This document shows positions 8,584 through 17,376 of a DNA stretch of 54,765 nucleotides, piece by piece; position 1 is the stretch's first letter; each line of letters begins with the position of its first letter. The position numbers and the translations under genes were made by a program. The notes beneath the pieces are model-generated. The model made no database searches, was not told where the DNA came from, and worked only from the letters and a program-made list of their open reading frames with translations. Origin of the DNA: Proteobacteria bacterium SG_bin4 (GTDB lineage Bacteria > Pseudomonadota > Gammaproteobacteria > Burkholderiales > Nitrosomonadaceae); assembly GCA_002083395.1 (NCBI GenBank), contig LWDH01000045.1, forward strand, positions 1 through 54,765. The letters are read 5' to 3'.

Positions 8584-9675
8584 TTAAACCAAAACTTTGC
8601 CGTTACGCACGAACGGATATTTTACCACTTTAGCGCGCAATTTCTTATCGCGCACCACTACGCTAACTTCATCGCCGATTGCAATCTGCACCGGAATACG
8701 CGCCAACGCGATCGATTGATTCATGGTCGGTGAAAAACCGCCGCTGGTGATTTCGCCCTTATACTCGACACCATCCTTCTCGCCGATCACTTCTTGATGA
8801 CCACGCAAAACGCCGCGATCAACCAGTACCAAACCGACCAGTTGCTGCGTCACATTGATGCTTTGCAACGCTTGCTTGCCGATAAAATCGCGCTCGGATT
8901 TCAAATCAACTGTCCAAGCCAGACCGGATTCCAGCGGATTTTTTGTTTCATCCATGTCCTGGCCGTACAAATTCATTCCCGCTTCGAGCCGCAACGTATC
9001 GCGCGCACCCAATCCGGCTGGCGCAACACCGGCGGCATGCAGCGCTTTCCAGAAAGTGGGCGCATCGGCAGCCGGGAGCATGATCTCGAATCCGTCCTCT
9101 CCAGTGTAACCGGTGCGGGCAATGAAATAATTTTCTACGATTGCCGATTGGAACGGTTTCAGTTCCTCGGTCGCCGCTTGCGAATTCGGTATGACTTGCC
9201 ACACTTTGTCGCGCGCATTCGGGCCTTGCACCGCCACCATCGCCAGATCCCGGCGTGGCGTGATTTCCAGCTTCGGCGCCAAGGCATCGCGTTGTTTCAG
9301 CATCCAGGCAAGGTCTTTATCCGCGGTACCGGCGTTGACGACGATGCGGAACCAATCTTCTGTCAGAAAATAAATGATCAGATCATCAATGATGCCGCCC
9401 TGCGGAGTCAGCATGCAGGAATACAGCGCTTTTCCGGAAACGGTCAATTTATCGACATTATTGGCGACCAGTTGCCGCAGAAAACCGCGCACGTCAGCGC
9501 CTTTGATATCCACCGGCAGCATGTGCGACACGTCAAACATGCCGGCATCCTGGCGGACTTTGTGATGTTCATCCAATTGCGAGCCGTAATGCAACGGCAT
9601 ATCCCAGCCGCCGAAATCGACCATTTTGGCATTCATGTCGCGGTGAGTTTGATTCAGGGGTGTCATTTTCAGCAC
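8584..9675 (-). CDS. gcvT: Aminomethyltransferase (glycine cleavage T protein)
   Basis: This 363-residue tetrahydrofolate-dependent T protein releases ammonia and makes 5,10-methylene-tetrahydrofolate. It shows VDFGGWDMPLHYGSQ, DVSHM, YTGEDGFEI and the GARDTLRLEAGM block that holds the conserved Asp/Arg of the family. The start is decided by the ribosome site: GGGAG lies 7 bases before a GTG at 9675, but 16 bases before the in-frame ATG at 9666, so GTG is preferred. It is the first gene of the gcv operon, directly behind the glycine riboswitch. Confidence 0.95.
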   Translation of the reverse strand: MLKMTPLNQTHRDMNAKMVDFGGWDMPLHYGSQLDEHHKVRQDAGMFDVSHMLPVDIKGADVRGFLRQLVANNVDKLTVSGKALYSCMLTPQGGIIDDLIIYFLTEDWFRIVVNAGTADKDLAWMLKQRDALAPKLEITPRRDLAMVAVQGPNARDKVWQVIPNSQAATEELKPFQSAIVENYFIARTGYTGEDGFEIMLPAADAPTFWKALHAAGVAPAGLGARDTLRLEAGMNLYGQDMDETKNPLESGLAWTVDLKSERDFIGKQALQSINVTQQLVGLVLVDRGVLRGHQEVIGEKDGVEYKGEITSGGFSPTMNQSIALARIPVQIAIGDEVSVVVRDKKLRAKVVKYPFVRNGKVLV

Positions 9676-9736
9676 GGTTTTTCTCCCAAAAATAAAAAGC
9701 CATTCAAACGCAAATAAAAACGTAGATGACTTAGCG

Positions 9737-9932
9737 CCCCTCTGTCCTTTTTACCTGAGAGATTGACAGAATAGAATCCGTGTGCCCCTTCGGTGGCCGG
9801 AAACCTTTCCGGCACTCTCCAGATCGCCTGTCGCAAGCAGTTCTCAAGGAACAAGCGGAGCTTGACCCTGCCTGAGCGATTCCGGGGAGGTTACGCCTTC
9901 GGCGGCGCTATTGAATAGCGCACTCTTCTGCT
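9737..9932 (-). promoter_or_regulatory. Tandem glycine riboswitch upstream of gcvT
   Basis: Read on the minus strand, two consecutive aptamers of the gcvT type are recognisable. The first carries CGCCGAAGGCG and CGCTCAGGCAGGG (about 9932-9866). The second carries GGAGAG, CACCGAAGGGG, CTCTCAGG and the closing GGACAGAGGGGC (about 9822-9737). They are joined by a short linker, the standard arrangement of RF00504. Such switches usually turn on glycine degradation when glycine is high. The second aptamer ends about 60 bp before the gcvT start, so control could act on transcription or translation. No clear terminator hairpin with a T-run is visible, which favours translational control; this is inference. 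Confidence 0.92.
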
Positions 9933-9955
9933 TGGATTGATTTGGCAAAGTGAGA

Positions 9956-9985
9956 ACTATACCTGAGTAACAAGGGTTTAGACAA
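9956..9985 (-). promoter_or_regulatory. Putative sigma-70 promoter of the gcv operon
   Basis: On the minus strand TTGTCT (9985-9980) and TATAGT (9961-9956) are separated by 18 bp. Transcription would begin shortly before the first riboswitch aptamer, which is where the leader should begin. This is read by eye from the consensus. Confidence 0.5.
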
Positions 9986-10100
9986 GGTGCTGCGGTAAAT
10001 TTTGCTGTTAGCCAAAAGCCTACGCACCTTATGAGGCAACAAACACTATTGCCCCATGTATATTTACATTCGAACGAAATGAAACTGTAATTTCTGCAAT

Positions 10101-10634
10101 TTAGTCATCAATCACCGCCTGCCCTGGAAACAGCACGTCGGTAAACCCGAACAACCGGAAATCCTGGATCCGCATCGGATACAAAATCCCTTGCAAATGA
10201 TCGCATTCATGTTGCACAACGCGCGCGTGAAAACCGCTGGCGGTGCGATCAATAGTTTTGCCGTATTGATCGAAACCTCGATAGCGCAGTTGTTTGTAGC
10301 GCGGCACCATACCGCGCATACCGGGGACACTGAGGCAACCTTCCCAGTCATCTTCCTTATCGTCCGATAGCGGTGTGAGTTGCGGATTAATCAGCACTGT
10401 GAAAGGCACTTCCTCGGCGCGTGGATAACGGGGGTTATGATTGAAGCCAAAAATGACAACTTGCAGACTTACGCCGATTTGCGGTGCAGCCAAACCTGCG
10501 CCATTTAAAGATTCCATCGTATCTTCCATGTCGCGGATTAATGAATGCAATTCATCCGTGTCGAATCGTTCGATCGGTTTGGCAACTTGCAACAGCAACG
10601 GTTCGCCCATTTTTAGCACCGGTTTAATGGCCAT
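10101..10634 (-). CDS. def: Peptide deformylase
   Basis: This 177-residue metalloenzyme removes the formyl group from the N-terminal methionine of new proteins. All three family motifs are intact: GAGLAAPQIG (46-54), EGCLS with metal ligand Cys100, and QHECDHL with ligands His142 and His146 and catalytic Glu143. Its ATG lies within the last codons of the upstream methylthioinosine phosphorylase gene (11-bp overlap), so translational coupling is likely. Its placement in a purine-salvage string instead of beside fmt is a little unusual, and a second def may exist elsewhere. Confidence 0.95.
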   Translation of the reverse strand: MAIKPVLKMGEPLLLQVAKPIERFDTDELHSLIRDMEDTMESLNGAGLAAPQIGVSLQVVIFGFNHNPRYPRAEEVPFTVLINPQLTPLSDDKEDDWEGCLSVPGMRGMVPRYKQLRYRGFDQYGKTIDRTASGFHARVVQHECDHLQGILYPMRIQDFRLFGFTDVLFPGQAVIDD

Positions 10635-11370
10635 GACACCTCACCAAATGTTCCAGAATGTTTCTGACTTTAATCATTGCTTGTTCCAGCACAGCATAAA
10701 TTTCCTTAAGCGGGATAGCATTTTTATTAGTTCCGCGTCCGGCGGCATGGTTGGCGACCACTGCCAGTGTCGCATAATTAAGACCGATTTCCCGCGCCAG
10801 TACGGTCTCGGGCATACCGGTCATGCCAACGATGTCCGCGCCATCGCGTTCCAAGCGGTTGATTTCCGCCGCCGTTTCCAAACGTGGCCCCTGCATCGCG
10901 GCGTAAACACCACCATCAGCAACGGCTTGACCGGCATGTTTCGCCGCTTGCAGCAATAGCTCGCGGGTTTGGTGGCAATACGGCCAAGTAAAATCGACAT
11001 GCGTCACCGGTTGATCTTTGCCATCGAAAAACGTGAAATTGCGCCCGTGGGTATAGTCGATAATTTGATCGGGCACCATCAGGTTACCGGGCGCCAGATC
11101 GTCACGAATGCCGCCGACTGAGGCTACGGCGATAACATGCGCGGGCTTCAGCGAATGCAACGCCCATAAATTGGCGCGATAGTTGATCGCATGCGGTGGA
11201 ATGGTATGACCATGGCCGTGCCGCGCCAAAAACACGATATCTTCGCCATTCAGCTTGCCGAAAGTTAGCGGCCCGGAAGGCTCGCCATACGGCGTGCGGA
11301 TGATTTGCCGATGCGATATTTCCAGGCAGGATAACTGCGTAAGGCCGCTACCACCGATGACTGCTAACAT
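10624..11370 (-). CDS. S-methyl-5'-thioinosine phosphorylase (MTAP/PNP family)
   Basis: This 248-residue nucleoside phosphorylase starts MLAVIGGSGLTQL, with the family phosphate site (LARHGHGHTIPPHAINYRAN) and the TQGPRLET-like MQGPRLETAAEI and GMTGMPE blocks. As I remember it, the sequence resembles the Pseudomonas methylthioinosine phosphorylase more than eukaryotic MTAP, so the products would be hypoxanthine and methylthioribose-1-phosphate. The frame is open further upstream, but the ATG at 11370 overlaps the stop of hpt and gives the family N terminus. Hypoxanthine made here could be recycled by the product of the adjacent hpt gene. Specificity for inosine over adenosine derivatives is inferred. 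Confidence 0.85.
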   Translation of the reverse strand: MLAVIGGSGLTQLSCLEISHRQIIRTPYGEPSGPLTFGKLNGEDIVFLARHGHGHTIPPHAINYRANLWALHSLKPAHVIAVASVGGIRDDLAPGNLMVPDQIIDYTHGRNFTFFDGKDQPVTHVDFTWPYCHQTRELLLQAAKHAGQAVADGGVYAAMQGPRLETAAEINRLERDGADIVGMTGMPETVLAREIGLNYATLAVVANHAAGRGTNKNAIPLKEIYAVLEQAMIKVRNILEHLVRCHGH

Positions 11371-11936
11371 TCTTGGTTGTTTCCAATACCGTCTTTCAAA
11401 GCATAAATGGCCGGCAAATTGCGCCAAGCGCCATAAATATCCATGCCAAAGCCGAAAACATAGCGATCCGGAACCAATATCCCCACAAAATCGGCCGCGA
11501 TCGGCTTCGGTCTGCCTGTCTGCTTTTCCACCAGCACCGCACTATAAAACGCTTTGGCGCCTTTTTCCAGTACAAAATCGCGCAGAGCCGCCAATGTCAC
11601 TCCTTCATCCAGAATATCGTCCACAGCCAATACTACCCGATCCTTGACGCTCTCCTTTGGCGCGACCCGCCACTGAATCTCGCTGCCGTGCAACGCATTG
11701 CCATAACGCGTCACATGGACAAAATCAAAGTCGAGTGGAAATTTGAGCAACGGCAGTAATTGACCGGCGAATACCACAGCGCCGCCCATCAAGCATAAAA
11801 CCAAAGGCTGCTGCTGTGATAATTCAGCGGTAATGTCCGCTGCCAGGCGTTGCAAGGTTTGCGCAACGATTTGTTCCGAATGGATCAATTCTGCGTTATC
11901 GAGAATCTGCAAGGCTTGTTGGTGAGATAATAGCAT
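11364..11936 (-). CDS. hpt: Hypoxanthine-guanine phosphoribosyltransferase
   Basis: A 190-residue purine phosphoribosyltransferase that converts hypoxanthine or guanine plus PRPP to IMP or GMP. The PRPP loop VVLAVDDILDEGVT, the upstream GGAVVFAGQL loop and the VPDRYVFGFGMD block are all present. The ATG at 11936 matches the usual N terminus (SHQQALQIL), although the frame is open to 11984. Its last codons overlap the start of the methylthioinosine phosphorylase gene, linking production and reuse of hypoxanthine. Confidence 0.9.
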   Translation of the reverse strand: MLLSHQQALQILDNAELIHSEQIVAQTLQRLAADITAELSQQQPLVLCLMGGAVVFAGQLLPLLKFPLDFDFVHVTRYGNALHGSEIQWRVAPKESVKDRVVLAVDDILDEGVTLAALRDFVLEKGAKAFYSAVLVEKQTGRPKPIAADFVGILVPDRYVFGFGMDIYGAWRNLPAIYALKDGIGNNQEC

Positions 11937-12011
11937 CGTATTACTGAACCTGAATATGTCAATTGGTATCATGCTAACATGCAATGATCGAATAATGGAG
12001 GGACACGCCGC

Positions 12012-12569
12012 ATGTACCGATTCTTTATGTCTTTTTTAACAACTGCTTGTTCTTTCTGGTTAATGACTCCGGTTTTTTCCGAGTCTACGCTGGATAGCGA
12101 ACATCCGCTGTATCAGGATGGAAAATTGACCATTCCGCGTGTGGATACGTCTGCGCAAGCGGGTCGCTATCAAGATATACAATTGCAGTTCAATGCCGCA
12201 ACCAATACCTGGACACTAACGAATTTCCGGGATACTTTGATCGTTCCGGGGCAAGGTGTTTATCTTGATCAAGTTGAAACCATCATCACCACTTCGTTCC
12301 CTGTTCAGGTGCTATTGAAGATCAGCGGCAATTTTCCGAACGGTTGCGGAGGTTTCGGTCAAATCAATCAACGCATGCAAAGCAACAAATTTGAAATTGC
12401 CATGCATCATGCATTCATTCCCCCTGGAACTTTCTGTACGGCGGCGCTGGTGCCTTTTGTAAAAATCATTCCACTGCAAGTTTATGGATTACCGGCCGGG
12501 ACCTATGAGTACAGTATCAATGGGGAACTTACAGGCACTTTCAATTTATCCAGGGATAATCAACTGTAA
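12012..12569 (+). CDS. Hypothetical exported protein
   Basis: This 185-residue protein is preceded by a GGAGG ribosome site. A signal peptide of about 23 residues (ending near VFSES) is followed by a soluble, beta-rich region with two Cys (about residues 117 and 140) that could form a disulfide in the periplasm. No domain was recognised. It lies between the divergent hpt operon and the convergent ligA gene and is not part of an operon. Confidence 0.6.
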   Translation: MYRFFMSFLTTACSFWLMTPVFSESTLDSEHPLYQDGKLTIPRVDTSAQAGRYQDIQLQFNAATNTWTLTNFRDTLIVPGQGVYLDQVETIITTSFPVQVLLKISGNFPNGCGGFGQINQRMQSNKFEIAMHHAFIPPGTFCTAALVPFVKIIPLQVYGLPAGTYEYSINGELTGTFNLSRDNQL

Positions 12570-12584
12570 GCACCGCCGGTATTT

Positions 12585-14615
12585 TCACGAATGGTCCAGC
12601 AGCTTCAGCAAGGCATCTTCATCCAGAATCGTGACACCTAGGCTAACCGCTTTATCGTACTTGCTGCCCGGATCGGCGCCCGCAATGACATAATCCGTTT
12701 TACTGGAAACACTGCCGCTGACTTTGCCGCCCAGCGCTTCGATTTTTTCTTTAGCTTCCTCACGGTTCATATGCGGCAACGTGCCTGTCAGCACAAAAGT
12801 TTTACCTTGTAATGGCGTGGCAATCGCCGCGACCGCTTTTCCATCCTGTTCGTCCCAATACACACCGCACGCACGCAATTGTTCGACAACTTCACAGTTA
12901 TGCGCCTCAGCAAAAAAATCCACGATGCTTTGCGCCACCACCGGCCCTACATCCGGGATTTGTTGAAGCTGCTCGCTATCCGCCGCCATCAATCGATCCA
13001 GGCTTCCCAGATACGTTGCCAGGTCTTTCGCAGTGGCCTCGCCTACATTGCGAATACCCAGCGCATAAATGAATCGCGCCAATGTCGTATGTTTACTGGC
13101 TTCAATCGCTTTTACAATGTTATTCGCCGACTTGTCCGCCATGCGCTCCAAGTTTGCCAGCGCGGCGATTCCCAACCGGTACAGATCCGCCGGTGTCCGC
13201 ACAATCGCCTGGTCGACCAATTGATCAACCAGTTTTTCTCCAAGACCGTCGACATCCAAGGCGCGGCGCGAAGCAAAATGCAATATCGCTTGTTTCCGTT
13301 GCGCCGGGCAAAACAAGCCGCCGGTACAGCGCGACACCGCTTCGCCCGGCAATCGCACCGCTTTCGCGCCGCAAACCGGGCAATGCGAAGGCATTAAAAA
13401 TACCCGCGCGTCCGGCGGGCGCTTCTCAGGAACGACTGATACTACCTCCGGAATCACATCGCCGGCACGGCGCACGATCACAGTGTCACCGATACGCACA
13501 TCCTTTCGTTCCACCTCATCGGCGTTATGCAAGGTCGCGTTCGTCACTGTGACGCCGCCGACAAATACCGGTTGTAGACGAGCAACCGGTGTCAATGCCC
13601 CGGTGCGACCGACTTGCACATCGATATCCAGCAGTTTTGTCATGGCTTCTTGCGCTGGAAATTTATGCGCAATGGCAAAGCGCGGCGCACGTGACACGAA
13701 ACCCAATTGTTCCTGTTGCGCGATTGCATTGACTTTGTAAACCACACCGTCAATATCGTAGGGTAAAGTTTCCCGTTGCGCGGCGATCGCCTGATAGTAA
13801 TCGAGTAAGCCTCGTACCCCCTGTACTACTTTGCTTTCTTGAGCAACCGGAAAATGTAATGAGGCCAGATAAGCCATCACCTGACTATGCGTGTTCTGAG
13901 GCATACGCGGATCTTCATAGTCACCGATTCCGTATGCAAAGAACGCCAAACGGCGAGTCGCTGTTATTTCCGGGTCCAGTTGCCGCAACGAACCTGCCGC
14001 AGCGTTGCGCGGATTGGCGAATTCCTTCTCGCCTTTGGCCGATTGCTGCTGATTCAACCGCAGGAAATCCTTTTTCAGCATCAATACTTCACCGCGCACT
14101 TCCAGCAACGCAGGAGGACTATCCACCGGCAACTTCAACGGAATCGACCGGATCGTTTTCAGATTCAGCGTGATGTCCTCGCCGGTATAACCGTCGCCAC
14201 GGGTTGCACCGCTTTTTAGAACCCCGTTCTCGTAACGCAAACTCACTGCCAGACCATCAAACTTTGGTTCAACTGCGTATTCCACGCTATCGACCAATAA
14301 GCCTTCACAGACCCGCCGGTCAAACGCAATTACTTCGTCATTTTCAAATGCATTGCTGAGCGATAACATCGGAATCGCGTGCGCGATTTGTGCAAATGCC
14401 TTGAGCGGCGCGGCGCCGACGCGCTGTGTCGGCGAATCGACAGTAATTAATGATGGATAATCTTGTTCGATGCGCTGCAACTCCCTGAACAGCTTGTCAT
14501 ATTCCGCATCAGGAATGGTGGGTTGATCGAGCACATAGTAACGATAATTATGAAGCTCGATGTCGGATCGCAATTGTTGCAGTCGTTGTCTTATCTCTTC
14601 AATATTTTGATGCAT
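12585..14615 (-). CDS. ligA: NAD-dependent DNA ligase
   Basis: A full-length 676-residue LigA that seals nicks during replication and repair using NAD. The domains occur in order: NAD-binding Ia (HNYRYYVLDQP, DAEYD), the adenylation domain with the nucleophilic lysine in EPKFDGLAV (about residue 118), the OB fold, a Cys4 zinc finger (CPVCGAKA...CTGGLFCPAQR), the helix-hairpin-helix region and a C-terminal BRCT domain (KTFVLTGTLPHM). The ATG at 14615 is chosen over the longer frame because MHQNIEEIRQRLQQL is the normal family start. Confidence 0.96.
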   Translation of the reverse strand: MHQNIEEIRQRLQQLRSDIELHNYRYYVLDQPTIPDAEYDKLFRELQRIEQDYPSLITVDSPTQRVGAAPLKAFAQIAHAIPMLSLSNAFENDEVIAFDRRVCEGLLVDSVEYAVEPKFDGLAVSLRYENGVLKSGATRGDGYTGEDITLNLKTIRSIPLKLPVDSPPALLEVRGEVLMLKKDFLRLNQQQSAKGEKEFANPRNAAAGSLRQLDPEITATRRLAFFAYGIGDYEDPRMPQNTHSQVMAYLASLHFPVAQESKVVQGVRGLLDYYQAIAAQRETLPYDIDGVVYKVNAIAQQEQLGFVSRAPRFAIAHKFPAQEAMTKLLDIDVQVGRTGALTPVARLQPVFVGGVTVTNATLHNADEVERKDVRIGDTVIVRRAGDVIPEVVSVVPEKRPPDARVFLMPSHCPVCGAKAVRLPGEAVSRCTGGLFCPAQRKQAILHFASRRALDVDGLGEKLVDQLVDQAIVRTPADLYRLGIAALANLERMADKSANNIVKAIEASKHTTLARFIYALGIRNVGEATAKDLATYLGSLDRLMAADSEQLQQIPDVGPVVAQSIVDFFAEAHNCEVVEQLRACGVYWDEQDGKAVAAIATPLQGKTFVLTGTLPHMNREEAKEKIEALGGKVSGSVSSKTDYVIAGADPGSKYDKAVSLGVTILDEDALLKLLDHS

Positions 14616-14735
14616 ATTTAATAGTATAGCGAATAGCAACACGATGCAGTTTCAGTTCTTAGTTGAAAATCCTTTATACTGCGCATTCCATCGAAAACCA
14701 ACTCTGTGACATCCGCTTGTCTTGAACAATACAAT

Positions 14736-15551
14736 ATGAGCAACAATACCTTAAAAATTCGTATCCAAATCCAGCAGCAGCCACCGCAAGCCATTGAGGA
14801 AATTTACCCAGAACCTGAGATTGTTTATGAACAAGTACTGGATTGGAAAAAAATTGCCGCCGCAGCCATATCGCTTGTAGTTATCCTTTCTTTACTGGGC
14901 TATTTAATTTTTGGCAATATAGCCGGTAAATCATCCCAGAGCGATCCAGTTAATGCAGAAACCGATACCATCTCCTCAGAAAATATCTCGTTGGAACTTA
15001 ATGCACAAGCGGAAGCACCGGTTACTGAATCCGATGAAAGCAACACTGAACAAACGATAATATCAATCCCGATTGATTCCGAGATACCTAATATCGAGGA
15101 TCGCACGGTTATCATTCCGCGAAAAAAACCGGAAAATAATGTTACGGCATCACTTCCCGTAGCTGTCAATGCAGTCCCTAAAACCGCTATTCAGCCCAAA
15201 CCTCACCAATCATCCGATCATCCCATCGTGCTTAGAGCCCAGTTGAGTAGCGCCATTATTTCGAGAGAGCCTGTTGATTCCATTGATACCGTTCATTTAA
15301 AACCCGATGAAACCAAACCAATCCATTTCTATGTACACCTCCAAAATCAGCAAAAACGAAACATCCGGATCGACTGGTACTACAATAACAAATTGGATTC
15401 ACAACTTCGCCTGCACGTTCTGAACAACAATTGGCGCACCCATGCCAGTAAGCAACTGGACCACAGACGGCTTGGATCATGGCGTGTCGAGTTAATCGAC
15501 GAGCGGGAAAATCAATTGGCAGTCCAGGAATTCAGTGTCATATCGCATTGA
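14736..15551 (+). CDS. DUF2914 domain membrane protein
   Basis: This protein of 271 residues has a short cytoplasmic N terminus, one transmembrane helix (about 45-65), a long acidic low-complexity linker and a C-terminal DUF2914 domain (about 195-270) with the characteristic HFYVHLQNQQ...IDWYYNNK...WRTHASK...LGSWRVEL pattern. The domain should lie in the periplasm. Its function is unknown in the family. It is followed 36 bp later by a Nudix hydrolase gene, and the two may be co-transcribed. Confidence 0.7.
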   Translation: MSNNTLKIRIQIQQQPPQAIEEIYPEPEIVYEQVLDWKKIAAAAISLVVILSLLGYLIFGNIAGKSSQSDPVNAETDTISSENISLELNAQAEAPVTESDESNTEQTIISIPIDSEIPNIEDRTVIIPRKKPENNVTASLPVAVNAVPKTAIQPKPHQSSDHPIVLRAQLSSAIISREPVDSIDTVHLKPDETKPIHFYVHLQNQQKRNIRIDWYYNNKLDSQLRLHVLNNNWRTHASKQLDHRRLGSWRVELIDERENQLAVQEFSVISH

Positions 15552-15587
15552 GCCTTGCCGCAGAATAAATGTTTCTGAAGGATTATC

Positions 15588-16133
15588 ATGAAATACTGCA
15601 GCAATTGTAGTGCTTCCGTCGAATTAATGATCCCTGAGGGAGATAGCTTACCGCGCTATGTTTGCACAGCCTGTAACACGATTCATTATCAGAATCCTAA
15701 AATGGTGGTCGGATGCATTCCCGAATGGGAGGATAAAATCCTGATCTGCAAACGCGCAATCGAGCCCCGCCGCGGTTGGTGGACGCTCCCCGCCGGTTTT
15801 ATGGAAAACAATGAAACTTTGGCTCAGGCAGCCGCTCGGGAAACACTTGAAGAAGCCAACGCCCGGGTGGAAATCGGTAATCTGTTCACGGTCTACAGCT
15901 TACCGCATATCAGCCAGGTGTATTTCTTATTCCGCGCGCGGCTTTTGGATCTAGATTTCAAGCCTGGTATCGAGAGCTTGGAAGTCAAACTTGTCAGCGA
16001 ATTGGAAGTGCCTTGGGATGAGATGGCTTTTCGCGTAATCCATGATCCGTTGAAACAGTATTTCGAGGAACGCAGACGGGGAGAATTAGGTTTTCATATG
16101 GGGATCATCGACAAACCTCGCAGCCCCTCCTGA
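15588..16133 (+). CDS. Nudix hydrolase with N-terminal zinc ribbon
   Basis: The protein has 181 residues. Two CxxC pairs (CSNC near residue 4 and CTAC near 27) form a zinc ribbon as in NudC/NADH-pyrophosphatase relatives. A complete Nudix box follows (GFMENNETLAQAAARETLEEA, about residues 71-91) with the metal-binding REtlEE core. It should hydrolyse a nucleoside diphosphate linked to another moiety, and the substrate cannot be told from sequence. It is cytoplasmic. Confidence 0.88.
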   Translation: MKYCSNCSASVELMIPEGDSLPRYVCTACNTIHYQNPKMVVGCIPEWEDKILICKRAIEPRRGWWTLPAGFMENNETLAQAAARETLEEANARVEIGNLFTVYSLPHISQVYFLFRARLLDLDFKPGIESLEVKLVSELEVPWDEMAFRVIHDPLKQYFEERRRGELGFHMGIIDKPRSPS

Positions 16134-16225
16134 ACTATTTCATTGTATTCACAACCAGAAAACCGAAGGTTTTAGATTATTGGATGGCAAGCTATAATGC
16201 TCTTTTTTGTAGACTTCAGACTCTT

Positions 16226-17347
16226 ATGAAGCGATTATTCCTATTGGTGCTCGTGTGCCTCATTATTCCGTCAGTATCCGCCCAACAACAAGACCTGAAA
16301 ATAGCCGCCAGGTCCTACCTTCTGTCGGACTTTCAGACAGGACAGGTATTAGCCGGTCAAAATGCGCATGAGCGGATAGAGCCGGCTTCTTTGACCAAGC
16401 TCATGACGGCTTACGTAGTATTTTCCGCTTTAAAACAAAATCAAATTACGCTGGAGCAGACGGTTCCGGTTTCAGAGAGTGCTTGGCGCATGATCGGCTC
16501 CCGCATGTTCATCGAACCGAATAAACCGGTAACAGTGGATGCGTTAATCCGCGGCATGATTGTGCAATCCGGCAACGATGCCTGTATTGCACTCGCAGAA
16601 GCGGTGGCAGGTTCCGAAGAAAATTTCACCAAACTGATGAATGCCGAAGCCCAGCGGCTCGGTATGAAGAATACGCACTTTACCAATACAACCGGACTGC
16701 CCGATCCGGAGCATTACACCACAGCCTACGATTTAACTTTGCTGGCAACCGCCATCATCCGTGATTTCCCGGAATTTTATCCGCTCTATTCGCAGAAAGA
16801 GTACACCTATAATAATATCACGCAACCGAACCGGAACCGCTTACTTTGGCTCGATCCGCATGTCGACGGCATGAAAACCGGCTGGACCAAGACTGCCGGT
16901 TATTGTTTGATCACCTCCGCCACACGTGACAAGCGGCGGCTGATATCGGTCATCATTGGCGCCAACTCGGCCAATGCCCGCAGTATCGAGAGCCAGCGCT
17001 TACTCAATTATGGCTTCCAATTCTACGATACCTTGCATTTATACAAAAAGAACGACTCATTAGCTTCCATCCACTTATGGAAAGGCACCCAAAACGAATT
17101 GAAAGCCGGATTTGATCGCGATGTTTACTTTACTTTACCCAAAGGTCAAGCCGATAAATTAAAAGCCACCATGGAATATAAGCAGCCATTGATCGCTCCA
17201 GTCCGCATAGGACAAGAAGTCGGAACGGTCAAGTTCACGCTGGATGATAAAGTCGTCGAAACCTATCCGCTGGTTTCGCTGGAAAGCGTCGATACCGCCA
17301 ATTTCATTGGACGCGCGTGGGATAGTGTAAAATTGTTGTTCAATTAA
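16226..17347 (+). CDS. dacC: D-alanyl-D-alanine carboxypeptidase (PBP5/6 family)
   Basis: A 373-residue penicillin-binding protein that trims the terminal D-alanine of peptidoglycan pentapeptides in the periplasm. It shows a signal peptide (residues 1-19, ending VSA), the active-site SxxK (Ser55, Lys58 in ASLTK), SGN (115-117) and KTG (217-219). A PBP5 C-terminal domain and an amphipathic tail (FIGRAWDSVKLLFN) for membrane association follow. The ATG at 16226 gives the proper signal peptide, although the frame is open from 16184. It begins the conserved carboxypeptidase-transaminase-ybeD-lipB-lipA gene string. The paralogue name (dacA or dacC) is not certain. Confidence 0.92.
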   Translation: MKRLFLLVLVCLIIPSVSAQQQDLKIAARSYLLSDFQTGQVLAGQNAHERIEPASLTKLMTAYVVFSALKQNQITLEQTVPVSESAWRMIGSRMFIEPNKPVTVDALIRGMIVQSGNDACIALAEAVAGSEENFTKLMNAEAQRLGMKNTHFTNTTGLPDPEHYTTAYDLTLLATAIIRDFPEFYPLYSQKEYTYNNITQPNRNRLLWLDPHVDGMKTGWTKTAGYCLITSATRDKRRLISVIIGANSANARSIESQRLLNYGFQFYDTLHLYKKNDSLASIHLWKGTQNELKAGFDRDVYFTLPKGQADKLKATMEYKQPLIAPVRIGQEVGTVKFTLDDKVVETYPLVSLESVDTANFIGRAWDSVKLLFN

Positions 17348-17376
17348 TTTCATCGCAAAACTATAAAGTTACCCGC

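Noticed and set aside
8794..9717. 307-residue open frame antisense to gcvT
   Set aside because: gcvT is certain on the other strand and the antisense product has the Arg/His-rich, domain-free look of a shadow frame.
9669..9854. 61-residue open frame upstream of gcvT on the minus strand
   Set aside because: It lies inside the second glycine aptamer, whose RNA structure explains the sequence.
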